A DNA stretch of 64,000 bases, taken from contig CAVPEW010000034.1 in assembly GCA_963703565.1 (NCBI GenBank), positions 1-64,000 on the forward strand. Direction: 5' to 3'. A model generated the notes under the pieces. It was given only the letters and a program-made list of their open reading frames with translations, ran no database searches and was not told the origin of the DNA. Made by a program: the position numbers and the translations under genes. Shown piece by piece: positions 16,838 through 25,699 of this stretch. This DNA comes from CAVPEW01 sp963703565. GTDB taxonomy: Bacteria; Actinomycetota; Acidimicrobiia; Acidimicrobiales; VFJN01. Position 1 is the first letter of the stretch. Each line of letters opens with the position of its first letter.

Positions 16838-17508
16838 TGCTTGTACAAGTGCCTCGCCATGCTCTCGAAGATCTGATCAATCTGCTCGGCCGAAGCATCC
16901 GCAGGAATGTGGATCTGGATATCGAGATGCACGTTCGGCCCCGCGCCGGGGGTCTGCTTCGACGGCTCCGGAGTGACGATCGCCGGCGGGTCGGGTGGCG
17001 TCGAGGTCGTCCTTGTTGTCGGAGCTGCCGCCTTCTTCGCTGGCGTCTTCTTCGTCGTCGCCTTCTTTGGCTCGGTCGCCACCGTGTCGGGCACTTGCTT
17101 GCTGGCGATCATCACGTAGGTCGCCGCCATCTGCCGAGAGTTCGACCCGCCGAAGCCCTTGTGGTCAAACCAGGTCTTGACGAGCTGAGGGTCCGGCGCA
17201 CCCGACCCGTCCGCAAGGGCCGACAAGTCGGCGGGATAGATCTCGTCGAGGATCTCCTGACACGCGTCCGCGTAAGAGGCGTCGACCCGCCACTTGTTGC
17301 CCCGCGCGGTGAGCGCGCCATCCTCGTCGATCAAGCCCAGCTTCCGCATCGGGCTCACGGTGTTGTCGCGCGCGCTCTCTGGACTGGCCATGCCCATCAA
17401 GGCTGCGACCGTCGACGGCGTGAACTTCGTTGAGGGGGCGGCCGCCGCGCGGGAGCGAAGTGCTCGCCACGCCTTTGTGGTGACCTTCGGATAACCATTC
17501 GATGCCAT
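16834..17508 (-). CDS. DUF5343-family protein
   Basis: A 224-residue protein from ATG 17508 with GGAGG 6 bases upstream. The N-terminal two thirds match DUF5343: a winged-helix-like region (RSRAAAAPSTKFTPSTVAAL, RKLGLIDEDGALTARG) and SNSRQMAATYVMIA. A lysine/alanine/threonine/proline-rich linker follows, then a conserved tail (NVHLDIQIHIPADASAEQID). DUF5343 proteins often pair with TIGR02391 proteins in variable regions; function unknown. The winged helix suggests a DNA-binding or assembly role. It lies nearest to the tRNA att. Confidence 0.78.
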   Translation of the reverse strand: MASNGYPKVTTKAWRALRSRAAAAPSTKFTPSTVAALMGMASPESARDNTVSPMRKLGLIDEDGALTARGNKWRVDASYADACQEILDEIYPADLSALADGSGAPDPQLVKTWFDHKGFGGSNSRQMAATYVMIASKQVPDTVATEPKKATTKKTPAKKAAAPTTRTTSTPPDPPAIVTPEPSKQTPGAGPNVHLDIQIHIPADASAEQIDQIFESMARHLYKQ

Positions 17509-17575
17509 GCGTGCCTCCGCCCGCGCGAACTACATCGATGAGATTACCCGCGCCGTGTAACAGTCCACAGAGGGT

Positions 17576-17595
17576 TGCTGACAAATCGCGGACAA
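17576..17595. repeat. Internal island repeat, right copy (putative integrase arm site)
   Basis: Identical over 20 bases to 3553-3572 and in the same orientation. It lies 70 bases inside the tRNA-side att copy, whereas the left copy is 131 bases inside the distal copy. Confidence 0.6.
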
Positions 17596-17662
17596 ACGGC
17601 CTCTGGAGCCCGCTCGCCGGCCTCGCCGCACCGCCCTGACCAGCACCTTCGCGCTGATCCTG

Positions 17663-17749
17663 TGGTGTCGGAGGGGGGACTTGAACCCCCACGCCCTTGC
17701 GGGCACCAGCCCCTCAAGCTGGCGCGTCTGCCTATTCCGCCACTCCGAC
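17663..17749 (-). tRNA. tRNA-Leu(GAG)
   Basis: The complement folds as a class II tRNA of 87 bases. The acceptor stem pairs GTCGGAG with CTCCGAC; the anticodon stem CCAGC/GCTGG encloses loop TTGAGGG with anticodon GAG; a long variable arm (GCCCGCAAGGGC) follows, then T arm GGGGGTTCAAGTCCCCC, discriminator A and encoded CCA. Its 3' 20 bases and part of the CCA are the island att site. The gene is intact, so insertion preserved tRNA function. Confidence 0.95.
17665..17686. repeat. Island attachment site, tRNA copy (att)
   Basis: Twenty-two bases at the 3' end of tRNA-Leu, from within the CCA to the T arm, identical to 3401-3422. A tRNA 3' end is the classic crossover site for tyrosine integrases. 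Confidence 0.85.
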
Positions 17750-17798
17750 GTGGACCGATGAAGGTAGCACGCACCTCCGGCGGGCCTGTGTGGGTCGG

Positions 17799-19377
17799 TC
17801 AGGGGGCGACGCGCAGCGAGGCGGTCGAGAAGGTGCCGTCCAGACGGTGCCGCAGCCCTTCGACCCGCTCCGACACGACGGCCTGCACCCGGTACTGCGC
17901 GAGCGGGACCACGACCGCCTGGGCGAGCGCCTCGCGCTCGGCCGTCGCCCACGCCTCGGCTGCCGTGTCGCCCTCGGCTCCTCGCGCCGCGGCGAGCGCA
18001 CCGTTGACCGAGTTCGAGGCCAGGCCGGTCACGTTGTCGGCGCTCGAGGAGCGCAGCAGCGGATCCAGGTACGCGCCGGGCGAGGGATACAGGCCGATCC
18101 AACCGAAGCTGAACAGCACCGCCTCGCGCTGCGCCACGCGGCGACGAAACGCGGCCCGCTGCTCCGCGTGGACCTCGGTGGGTATGCCCACCTCGTCGAG
18201 CTGCGCGGCGAGCAGCCGGGCCAGGGTCCGCTGATCGGTCGACTCGTCCACGTCGATCCGGACCGTCGGCACCGCCTTGTCCGGATAGGCCGCGGCCAGC
18301 AGCGCGCGGGCCCGGGCCAGGTCGCGCCCACCGCAGCGGTCTGCGCACGTTTCGGCCTGCCGGGCGGGCACCCCGTCGGGCACGATCGTGGTGGCCGGCT
18401 CGGCGAGCGTGGCGTACACCTGGGCCACGAGCTCGTCACGATCCACCGCGGCGGCGATCGCCTGGCGCAGCTCGACGCGGGCCAGGGTCGGGTCCGAGGC
18501 GTTGAGCACGAGGAACGCCTCCGACGCCGAGCGCGCGGTGAGGACCCGGTAGACCCCCGAGCGAGCCGTGGCCAGCGCTGCGCCGGGCACGATCGCCCAG
18601 TCGGCCTCGCCGTCTCCGACTGCCCCATAGGCGGCGTCGGAGTCTTCGAGCTCTCGCACCCGGATCCGCTCGGGACCCCTCACCCCCGAGCGGCGCTGCA
18701 GGTTCAGGCCCGAGGTGTTGGTGTCGCTGACCGCGTAGTCGCCGCTGGCCCCCTCGGGCCGGCCGTGGGCGCGCAGCCGGGCCACTCCGTACAGCGGGCT
18801 CGCCAGCAGCGCCGGGAAGCTCGCTCATCGGCTCGCGCAGCTCGATGCGCACGGCCCGGGGATCGTCGTGGGGCACGGTGACGCCCGACAGGTGCTCCTC
18901 CTGGCCCCCCGCCACCTCGGCGTAGCCCTCGACGACCTCGAGGCGGTTGGCGGCCAGGGAGCCCTCACCGCCCCGGGCCACGTGATCGAGCATCACCACC
19001 ACGTCGCGGGCGGTGACGGGATCCCCGTCGACCCAGGTGGCGTCGGGGTCGAGCTCGAAGCGGAACGCGCTGCGGTCGCGGTTGGCGTTCCACGAGCGCG
19101 CCAACGCGGGTTCGGGGGCCCCGTCGGCGCCGATGGTTGTCAGGCTCTCGTAGAGCAGGTCGACGACCTGCATCTGACCCGGGTCGGCCGGGTTCACCGC
19201 GGAGGGGTCGAGCTGGGCATCGCCGCCCAGGGCCAGGGTGAACGGCTCGGCGGCCGAGTCGGCGTCGGTGCGTTCCTCGGTGCAGGCCGCCGCGGCCGCG
19301 ATCGTCACCACGGCGAGGACCGCGCCCAGGCGGCAAGGCCACCTCCGAGCGCGGCCAGCGCTCCCGCGCGCCGGCAC
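17799..19377 (-). CDS. Family 5 extracellular solute-binding lipoprotein, frameshifted
   Basis: A peptide/nickel-type binding protein (SBP_bac_5). The N-terminus is a lipoprotein signal ending in A-A-A-A-C, then typical SBP5 sequence (VVDLLYESLTTIGADG, DGDPVTARDVVVMLDH). The C-terminal part has ASDPTLARVELRQAIAAAVD and LFSFGWIGLYPSP. The frame shifts at 18816-18822 (GAGCTTC on the coding strand); removing one T gives EPMSELPALLASPLYGVAR and about 525 residues, the family norm. It starts 5 bases after the secG stop. It has no adjacent permease, so it may serve the Opp transporter upstream. Confidence 0.78.
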
Positions 19378-19381
19378 CCGC

Positions 19382-19612
19382 TCAGTCCAACAGGAAGGCG
19401 AGGCCTACCGTGTTGAGCACGAAGGCGAGGGCGACCACGATCGTGATCCGGTCGAGGTTGCGCTCCGCGGCTGCCGAACCCAGCGCGGCCGAGCCCGTCG
19501 AGCCTCCGAACATGTCGGACAGGCCGCCGCCCTTGCCGCTGTGGAGCAGCACCAGGAAGACCAGCAACCCGCCGGTCACGAACTGCACCGCGACGGACAA
19601 TCCCGTGATCAC
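19382..19612 (-). CDS. secG: Preprotein translocase subunit SecG
   Basis: A 76-residue protein with two membrane segments (VAVQFVTGGLLVFLVLLHSG and ITIVVALAFVLNTVGLAFLL) flanking a glycine-rich loop (GKGGGLSDMFGG), the standard SecG plan. SecG assists SecYE/SecA in export. It normally lies just after tpiA in actinobacteria; here an opp operon separates them. Confidence 0.92.
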   Translation of the reverse strand: MITGLSVAVQFVTGGLLVFLVLLHSGKGGGLSDMFGGSTGSAALGSAAAERNLDRITIVVALAFVLNTVGLAFLLD

Positions 19613-19717
19613 TCTCCGCTCCTCCAGGTCGTGCCGGGCCCGGCGAGGCTACCAGCGCGGCGACGCGCCGCCCCGAGCGCCCGCTGCCACACCCGTCCGG
19701 GCCGGGTCGGGTCCGGC

Positions 19718-20746
19718 TCAGGTGCCGGGCAGGAAGTGGCAGGCCACCGGGTGGCCGGCGCCGTCGTGCGCCTCCAGGGCCGGTTCGAGCTGTGAGCACG
19801 CCGATGTGTCGCTGCCCGCCGCGTCGAGCTCGGCCTTGCGCCAGCACCGGGTGCGGAACCGGCAACCCGAGGGCGGATCCGCGGGGCTGGGCAGGTCGCC
19901 TTGGAGCAGGATGCGCCGGCGCGTGCGCTCCGTGACCGGATCGGGCACCGGGATGGCCGACAGCAGCGCCCGGGTGTAGGGGTGCGCCGGGTGCTGGTAG
20001 AGCTCCTCCTTGGGGCCCTCCTCGACGATCTTGCCCAGGTACATCACCGCCACCCGGTCGGCGATGTGGCGCACCACGGACAGGTCGTGGGCGATGAACA
20101 GGTAGGCCAGTCCCAACTCGTCGCGCAGGCGCCCGAGCAGGTTGACGATCCCCGCCTGGATCGACACGTCGAGCGCCGACACCGGCTCGTCGAGCACGAT
20201 CAGCTCCGGCTCGAGCGCCAGGGCGCGGGCGATGCCGACCCGTTGGCGCTGCCCGCCGGAGAACTCGTGGGGGAACCGGTTGGCGTGCTCGGGCGACAGG
20301 CCGACCAGGGTGAGCAGCTCCTGGACCCGTTCGCGGCAGCGCGCGGCATTCCAGCCGAAGTGGACCTTGAGCGGCTCGGCGAGGGCGGTGCCGACCTGCA
20401 TCCTGGGGTTGAGGGACGCGTAGGGGTCCTGGAACACGATCTGGAACCGACGCCGGGCCTCCGACAGCGCCTTGCCACGCAGCGGGCTGATGGGCACCCC
20501 GTCGAACTCCACCGTGCCCGACGTCGGGCGGATCAGGTTCAACAGCAGGCGGCCCGTGGTGGACTTGCCGCAGCCGGATTCGCCAACGAGGCCCAGCGTC
20601 TCGCCTCGCCCGACGCTGAGGCTGACGCCGGCCACAGCCGACACGCGGCCCACAGCGCGGCCCAGCACGCCGCCGCGCACGGGGAAGTCCTTGACCAGGT
20701 CGCGTGCCACTACCAGGGGCTCGTCGACCGGCGCCGCGGTGCTCAC
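19718..20746 (-). CDS. oppF: Oligopeptide ABC transporter ATP-binding protein OppF
   Basis: A 342-residue ATPase from GTG 20746. Walker A GESGCGKST, signature FSGGQRQRVGIARAL, Walker B LIVLDEPVSALD and the H-loop IAHDLS are all present, and the C-terminal oligopeptide/dipeptide extension (PSGCRFRTRCW) is typical of OppF/DppF. The GTG overlaps the oppD stop by 4 bases. It powers peptide import with OppD, OppB and OppC. Confidence 0.9.
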   Translation of the reverse strand: MSTAAPVDEPLVVARDLVKDFPVRGGVLGRAVGRVSAVAGVSLSVGRGETLGLVGESGCGKSTTGRLLLNLIRPTSGTVEFDGVPISPLRGKALSEARRRFQIVFQDPYASLNPRMQVGTALAEPLKVHFGWNAARCRERVQELLTLVGLSPEHANRFPHEFSGGQRQRVGIARALALEPELIVLDEPVSALDVSIQAGIVNLLGRLRDELGLAYLFIAHDLSVVRHIADRVAVMYLGKIVEEGPKEELYQHPAHPYTRALLSAIPVPDPVTERTRRRILLQGDLPSPADPPSGCRFRTRCWRKAELDAAGSDTSACSQLEPALEAHDGAGHPVACHFLPGT

Positions 20747-21831
20747 TCCGCCACCTCGTCGACGACGACCGAGTCGCCACCGTCGGACTCCCGCGAGGCC
20801 GCCAGGTCCTCGACGTCGACCTCGCCGACCTCCTCGGCGAAGTGGCAGGCCGCCAGGTGGCTGTCGCCGTCGACGAGGCGCAGGGCGGGTACCTCGGTGT
20901 CGCACAGGCCGGGCACGCGAGCGAAGCGACAGCGGGGGTGGAACGCGCAGCCCGGCGGCTTGCGGATCAGCGACGGCGGTGTTCCCGGGATGGGCACCAG
21001 GGGTCGACCCATGTCGTCATCCATGCGGGGCAGGCTGGCCAGCAGCCCGAGCGTGTAGGGGTGGCGGTGACCGTAGAAGACCTCGTCGGTGGTGCCCTGC
21101 TCGGCCTGGCGACCGGCGTACATCACCATCACCCGGTCGGCGACGCCCGCGACCACGCCCAGGTCGTGGGTGATCAGCATCATCGCCGAGTCGATCTCGT
21201 CCTTGATCTCGATCAGCACCTCGAGCACCTGGGCCTGCACTGTCACGTCGAGCGCGGTGGTGGGCTCGTCGGCGATGAGCAGGTCCGGCTTGCAGCAGAT
21301 CGCCATCGCGATCATCGCGCGCTGGCGCATCCCGCCCGAGAACTCGTGGGGGTACATCCGGGCCCGCTCGCCTGGTTCGGGTATGCCGACCAGGTCGAGC
21401 ATCTCCACCGCGCGCCGCATGGCGGACCGACGGTCGAGGCCTTCGTGGATCCGCGCCATCTCGGCGACCTGGCGCCCCACGGTGTGCACCGGGTTCAGCG
21501 CGGTGAGCGGATCCTGGAAGATCATGGCGATCTGCCCCCCGCGGATGCGGCGCCGGTCGCCCTCGCGCATGGTGAGCAGGTCTTCGCCCTTCCACCAGAT
21601 CGAGCCGGACTCGACCACGATCTCGGGCATCAGCCCCATGATCGTCATGGCGGTCACCGACTTGCCCGAGCCGGACTCGCCCACCACGGCGAACACCTCG
21701 CCTCGGCCGATGTCGAAGCTGACACCGTCCACGGCGCGCACGGTCCCGTCATCGGTCACGAAGCCCGCGCGCAGGTCCCGCACCGACAGGAGGGTCCGGT
21801 CGCCCGGAGCGGAGGAGGCGATGGAGCTCAC
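20743..21831 (-). CDS. oppD: Oligopeptide ABC transporter ATP-binding protein OppD
   Basis: A 362-residue ATPase from GTG 21831. Walker A GESGSGKSV, Q-loop IFQDPLTALNPVHTVG, signature FSGGMRQRAMIAMAI, Walker B LLIADEPTTALD and H-loop ITHDLGVV are intact, with the OppD-type tail (PPGCAFHPRCRFA). Four-base overlaps join it to oppC before and oppF after. The acidic C-terminal 30 residues are longer than usual. Confidence 0.9.
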   Translation of the reverse strand: MSSIASSAPGDRTLLSVRDLRAGFVTDDGTVRAVDGVSFDIGRGEVFAVVGESGSGKSVTAMTIMGLMPEIVVESGSIWWKGEDLLTMREGDRRRIRGGQIAMIFQDPLTALNPVHTVGRQVAEMARIHEGLDRRSAMRRAVEMLDLVGIPEPGERARMYPHEFSGGMRQRAMIAMAICCKPDLLIADEPTTALDVTVQAQVLEVLIEIKDEIDSAMMLITHDLGVVAGVADRVMVMYAGRQAEQGTTDEVFYGHRHPYTLGLLASLPRMDDDMGRPLVPIPGTPPSLIRKPPGCAFHPRCRFARVPGLCDTEVPALRLVDGDSHLAACHFAEEVGEVDVEDLAASRESDGGDSVVVDEVAE

Positions 21832-22763
21832 TTGAGCTTGGGGTCCAGCGCGTCGCGCAGGCCGTCGCCGATGAACACGAAGCACAGCACGGTGATGAAG
21901 ATCGCCCCGCCCGGGAACAGGAGCAGGTGGGGGGCGTTGGTTAGCTGACCGGCCCCGTCGGCGACCATCAGCCCCCAGGCCGGCGTGGGGAACTGGGGCC
22001 CGACCCCCAGGAACGACAGGGCCGCCTCGCTGAGGATGACGCTGCCGACGGTCACGGTGCCGTACACGATGATCGGTTGCAGGGCGTTGGGCAGGATGTG
22101 GCGGAACATGATCCGCCGGCGCGAGTACCCGAGAGCCTGGGCGGCTTCGACGTACTCGAGCTGCTTGAGGGACAGGAAGCTCGCCCGCACGATGCGGCAC
22201 ACGCCCAGCCATCCGGTCAACCCGAGCACGAGGATGATCGCGTTCTCGCTGCGGCCGAACACGGTCGCGATCGCGATCGCCAGGACGATGTAGGGCACGG
22301 CGAGCAGCACATCGGTGAGGCGCATCACCACGGTGTCGAGCAGGCCGCCGAAGTATCCCGCGACCGAGCCGAGGAACAGTCCGACGCCGAGCGACAGCGC
22401 TGTGGCCAGCACGCCGATCCGCAACGACACGCGCGCGCCGTAGACGACGCGGGAGAACACGTCGTAGCCGGCGATGTCGGTGCCGAAGCGGTGGTCACCG
22501 AACAGGTCGGGGCTCAGGCGGGACTGGCCCGACGCCCGCTCGTCGAACCCGTAGGGAGCGATCAGCGGGGCGAAGATCGCCATCAGCACCAGCAGGATCA
22601 ACACGACCAGGCCCACCATCGCGAGCCGGTTGCGCCGAAAGCGCCGCCACACGTCGGCGCGCATCGGGCGAGCCAGGCCCAGCTCCGCGCCGGGGTCGGT
22701 CAGACCAGGGCCGGTCGCGACGCCGAACCCGGCGCCACCGGCGTCGGGTTCGACGAGGGTCAC
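21828..22763 (-). CDS. oppC: Oligopeptide ABC transporter permease OppC
   Basis: From GTG 22763, 311 residues. It has an N-terminal OppC-type anchor helix (LAMVGLVVLILLVLMAIFAP), the LFGDHRFGTDIAGYDVFSR region, several membrane helices, and the EAA loop (EAAQALGYSRRRIMFRHILP). It pairs with OppB as the pore. Both ends overlap neighbours by 4 bases. Confidence 0.9.
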   Translation of the reverse strand: MTLVEPDAGGAGFGVATGPGLTDPGAELGLARPMRADVWRRFRRNRLAMVGLVVLILLVLMAIFAPLIAPYGFDERASGQSRLSPDLFGDHRFGTDIAGYDVFSRVVYGARVSLRIGVLATALSLGVGLFLGSVAGYFGGLLDTVVMRLTDVLLAVPYIVLAIAIATVFGRSENAIILVLGLTGWLGVCRIVRASFLSLKQLEYVEAAQALGYSRRRIMFRHILPNALQPIIVYGTVTVGSVILSEAALSFLGVGPQFPTPAWGLMVADGAGQLTNAPHLLLFPGGAIFITVLCFVFIGDGLRDALDPKLK

Positions 22764-23770
22764 CTCGCCGCCTCCTTTCCGTAGCGGATCCGGGGGTCGA
22801 ACAGGGCGTAGGAGAGGTCCACCAGCAGGTTCACCACCGAGTAGACGATGACCACGGCCAGGGTGAGGCCGAGCACCACGGGTAGGTCGCGTTGGCTCAC
22901 GGCGTCGGCGATCTCGGACCCCAGCCCAGGCCAGGAGAACACCGACTCGGTGAGCACGGCCACCCCGATGGCGGTGCCCAGGTCGAGGCCGAGCAGGGTG
23001 ATGATCGGGAGCATGGCGTTGCGCAGGCCGTGGCCCAGGATGACCTGACGTTCGCGCAGGCCCTTGGCCCGTGCCGTGCGCATGTAGTCGGCGCGCATGA
23101 CCTCGAGCATCGAACCTCGGGTCATCCGGGTGGCCAGGGCCGTCGAGACGCACGCGAGGGTGAGGGCGGGCAGGATCAGGTGGCGCAGCTGCTCGACGCT
23201 GCCCGGCAGGAAGAACAGGTTCCAGTCGTCGGGTCCGATGCGTGACGTGCGCATTCGCATCCACTCCGGCCACTCGTGCTTGTTGGGATAGACCGCGAAG
23301 CCGTACTGGAGCACGAACCCGAGCACGAACGCCGGCACGGCCGACAGCGCGGCCGTGCCGATGGTGGTGAGCCGGTCGCCGATGGAGTACCGCCGCACCG
23401 CGGACAGGATCCCGACCCCCAGGCCGACGACGATCTCGATGGCGATCGCCCAGAACCCCAGTCGCATGCTGTTGACGGCCTTGTCGCCGAGGATCTCGTT
23501 GACGCTGCGGCCGCTGAGGAAGGACTCGCCGAGGTCCCACTGCAGCGTGCGCTGCCAGTAGTCGCCAAACTGCACGATGAGCGGGTCGTCCAGTCCGTAT
23601 CGCTCTCGGGCCCGCTCGACCACGCCGGGGTCGGGGGTGCGGTCGGATCCGCCGACGATCTGGTTGGTGATGTCGCCGGGCAGGGCGAACATCAACAAGA
23701 ACAGCATCGACAGGGCCAGGAACACAGTCGGCACGATCAGCAGCACCCGACGGATCGTGTAGCTCACCAT
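22760..23770 (-). CDS. oppB: Oligopeptide ABC transporter permease OppB
   Basis: A 336-residue permease from ATG 23770 with the OppB/DppB N-terminal segment (YTIRRVLLIVPTVFLALSML, FLLMFALPGD), six predicted membrane segments and an EAA loop (TARAKGLRERQVILGHGLRN). First gene of the permease-ATPase block, separated from oppA by 92 bases holding a strong hairpin. Confidence 0.9.
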   Translation of the reverse strand: MVSYTIRRVLLIVPTVFLALSMLFLLMFALPGDITNQIVGGSDRTPDPGVVERARERYGLDDPLIVQFGDYWQRTLQWDLGESFLSGRSVNEILGDKAVNSMRLGFWAIAIEIVVGLGVGILSAVRRYSIGDRLTTIGTAALSAVPAFVLGFVLQYGFAVYPNKHEWPEWMRMRTSRIGPDDWNLFFLPGSVEQLRHLILPALTLACVSTALATRMTRGSMLEVMRADYMRTARAKGLRERQVILGHGLRNAMLPIITLLGLDLGTAIGVAVLTESVFSWPGLGSEIADAVSQRDLPVVLGLTLAVVIVYSVVNLLVDLSYALFDPRIRYGKEAAR

Positions 23771-23812
23771 GGAAGCAGCGCCTCACCCCTTCGTTCGTGC
23801 TCGGGTGGGACC

Positions 23813-23838
23813 GGGCCGGGGTCGCACGACCCCGGCCC
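23813..23838 (-). terminator. Strong hairpin between oppA and oppB
   Basis: GGGCCGGGGTCG and CGACCCCGGCCC form a perfect 12-bp stem around a 2-base spacer (effectively a 4-base loop after fraying). No T-run follows. Between a binding protein and its permease, such hairpins usually stabilise or partly terminate the message, giving more binding protein than permease. The effect is inferred. Confidence 0.6.
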
Positions 23839-23862
23839 GCAACGGTCTCGACGCCCTGCCGG

Positions 23863-25539
23863 TCAGCCGGCCAGCGTGACCTGCTCCCACAGGATCAACC
23901 CGAAGTTGGTCTGCGGGAAGTTCGTGACCTTGTCACCGTCGTAGACGTAGTCGCCTCGGTACCAGTAGATGGGAACGACGCCGGTGTCCTCGTTGAGCAG
24001 GACCTGCTCGGCCTGCTGGAACAGGCTGGCCTGCTCTTCGGGGTCGACGGTGCGCTTGGCCTCGTCGACCAGCCCGTCGAACTTCTCGTTCGAGTAGCCG
24101 AAGTTGTTGCCCCCGATCGAGTCGGAGTGGAACAGGTCGTACATGAAGTTGTCGTAGGTGGGATAGTCCGCGAACCAGCCCGTACGGCAGATCACGCACG
24201 CACCGTCGGAGAGCTGCGAGAAGTAGGTCTTGGCCTCGAGCGGGTCGGCTTTGGCGTCGATGCCCACGGCGTTGAGGTTGTCGACCATGATCGCCACCAG
24301 GGGCTCGTTGCCCTGGTCGACGGGGAACTGGATGGTCACCGGCTCGCTCTGGGTGTTGCCGGCGGCCTTCCACTCGGCCAGCGCCGCCTTGGCGCCGTCG
24401 GGGTCGTAGGAGCAGAACTCGCAGAGGCCCTCCTTGAACCCGGGTATGCCGGGCGGGGTGACCCCGGTCGAGATCGTGCGGCTGCCCTCGTTGACCGAGT
24501 CGTTTATGTCCTCGCGGTCGACGGCCATGGAGATCGCCTCGCGCAGCTTCTGGTTCTGCGGCCCGCCGACGAGCGGGTTCCGTTCGTCGATGCTGAAGTG
24601 GTACGAGCCCAGGATCTGGGTGTCGAGGGTCGTGGACCAGTTCTCCTTGGCCTCCGAGACCCGGCCCGGGGGCAGGTTGGCGTCGTCGCCCTCGCCGGCC
24701 TCGAACGAGTTGTAGGACGTGTCGGGATCCTCGGTGACCCTGAAGGTGATCTTGTCGAGCCTGTCGGGCCAGGTCTCCCCGTTGATGTCGCCGGTCCACT
24801 CGTCGTTCTTGACCAGCACGATCTCGTCGTCGGTGCGTGCCCCGGCCAGCTTGTAGGGGCCGTTGCCGATCATGACGCCGTTCTCCCAGTCGGCCGGGCT
24901 CTCCAGCGCAGCCTCGGGCACCGGGTAGAAGAGCTGGAAGCCTGCCACTGCATCGAAGTTGGAGTACGGGGCGCTGAGCGTGACGGTCAGGGTCATGGCT
25001 GCGTCGTCGGCGGCAACCCCGGCGAGGGTGTCCGCGGTGCCGTCGAGCTTCTCGGCGCCGCCCTGGATGAAGTTCATCAGGTAGCTGTAGTCGCCGGCGA
25101 AGTCGGGGTCCGACGCACGCTCCCAGGAGGCCTGGAAGGTGCTGGGCAGGATCTCCTCGCCGTTGGAGAAGTGCATCCCCTCCCGGATCTTGAAGGTCCA
25201 CACGCTGGCGTCGTCGTTGGAGCTGTAGGACTCGGCCACGACCGGCTTGACCTCGGGGTTGTCCGGGTCGGAGGCGTCGACGTCGGTGAGCCCGTCGTAG
25301 AGGGCGTTGACGACCTGGTAGGCGTCGATGGTGGTGTTGAGCGCCGGGTCGATGTGCTCGGGCGGGTCGCCGACGAACGTGCCGAGGTCGACGAACTCAC
25401 CGCCCGCGGCTCCCTGGGACGTGGGCTCCTCGGCGGCGGTGTCGCCGCCATCGTCGTCGTCGTCGCCGCACGCGGCGGCGAACAGGGACATGCCCAACAC
25501 GATGGCGAGGAGCTGTGCGCCTCTCCGCTTGGTTCTCAC
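23863..25539 (-). CDS. oppA: Oligopeptide-binding lipoprotein OppA (SBP family 5)
   Basis: A 558-residue binding protein from GTG 25539 (GGAGG 8 bases upstream). It has a lipoprotein signal (LLAIVLGMSLFAAACG), an acidic linker of consecutive aspartates, and the SBP5 body (DPALNTTIDAYQVVNALYDG, FSNGEEILPSTFQASWER, REAISMAVDREDIN). First gene of the opp operon; it captures peptides for OppBCDF. The paired cysteines in GLCEFCS and ACVICR are unusual and could form disulphides. Confidence 0.9.
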   Translation of the reverse strand: MRTKRRGAQLLAIVLGMSLFAAACGDDDDDGGDTAAEEPTSQGAAGGEFVDLGTFVGDPPEHIDPALNTTIDAYQVVNALYDGLTDVDASDPDNPEVKPVVAESYSSNDDASVWTFKIREGMHFSNGEEILPSTFQASWERASDPDFAGDYSYLMNFIQGGAEKLDGTADTLAGVAADDAAMTLTVTLSAPYSNFDAVAGFQLFYPVPEAALESPADWENGVMIGNGPYKLAGARTDDEIVLVKNDEWTGDINGETWPDRLDKITFRVTEDPDTSYNSFEAGEGDDANLPPGRVSEAKENWSTTLDTQILGSYHFSIDERNPLVGGPQNQKLREAISMAVDREDINDSVNEGSRTISTGVTPPGIPGFKEGLCEFCSYDPDGAKAALAEWKAAGNTQSEPVTIQFPVDQGNEPLVAIMVDNLNAVGIDAKADPLEAKTYFSQLSDGACVICRTGWFADYPTYDNFMYDLFHSDSIGGNNFGYSNEKFDGLVDEAKRTVDPEEQASLFQQAEQVLLNEDTGVVPIYWYRGDYVYDGDKVTNFPQTNFGLILWEQVTLAG

Positions 25540-25699
25540 GTCGTGGTCCTCCTTGCAGATGGCTGCTGGGCATCCGGGCGATCAGCGCGCTGCGCTCGAC
25601 CTAGGCCCGATCGGGCGCCGCCTGGGTGGGGGGATCATCCAGCGAGCGCCCGTCAGGCAGCCGACGCTAACAGCACGGCGTGAAACCGCCGTGGGACCC

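Larger units (their letters stand above)
3401..17686. mobile_element. Genomic island in tRNA-Leu (integrative mobilizable element)
   Basis: The ends are a perfect 22-bp direct repeat: 3401-3422, and 17665-17686 inside the 3' part of tRNA-Leu. A second perfect 20-bp direct repeat lies inside each end (3553-3572 and 17576-17595), as expected for integrase arm sites. The island carries a tyrosine integrase (13763-15127), a small excisionase-like HTH protein, a MobF relaxase, an XRE regulator, an AbiE pair, a restriction-modification set with Vsr, and an uncharacterised cargo. I see no conjugative ATPase or secretion channel, so it would need a helper to transfer. Gene content and end repeats support the call; excision has not been shown. 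Confidence 0.85.

Noticed and set aside
21828..23786. A 652-codon frame as an OppB-OppC fusion.
   Set aside because: OppB is encoded in a different frame; only the part from GTG 22763 is OppC.
23797..25683. A 628-codon plus-strand frame opposite oppA.
   Set aside because: Antisense shadow of a high-G+C gene: valine/glycine/leucine-rich with no recognisable domain.
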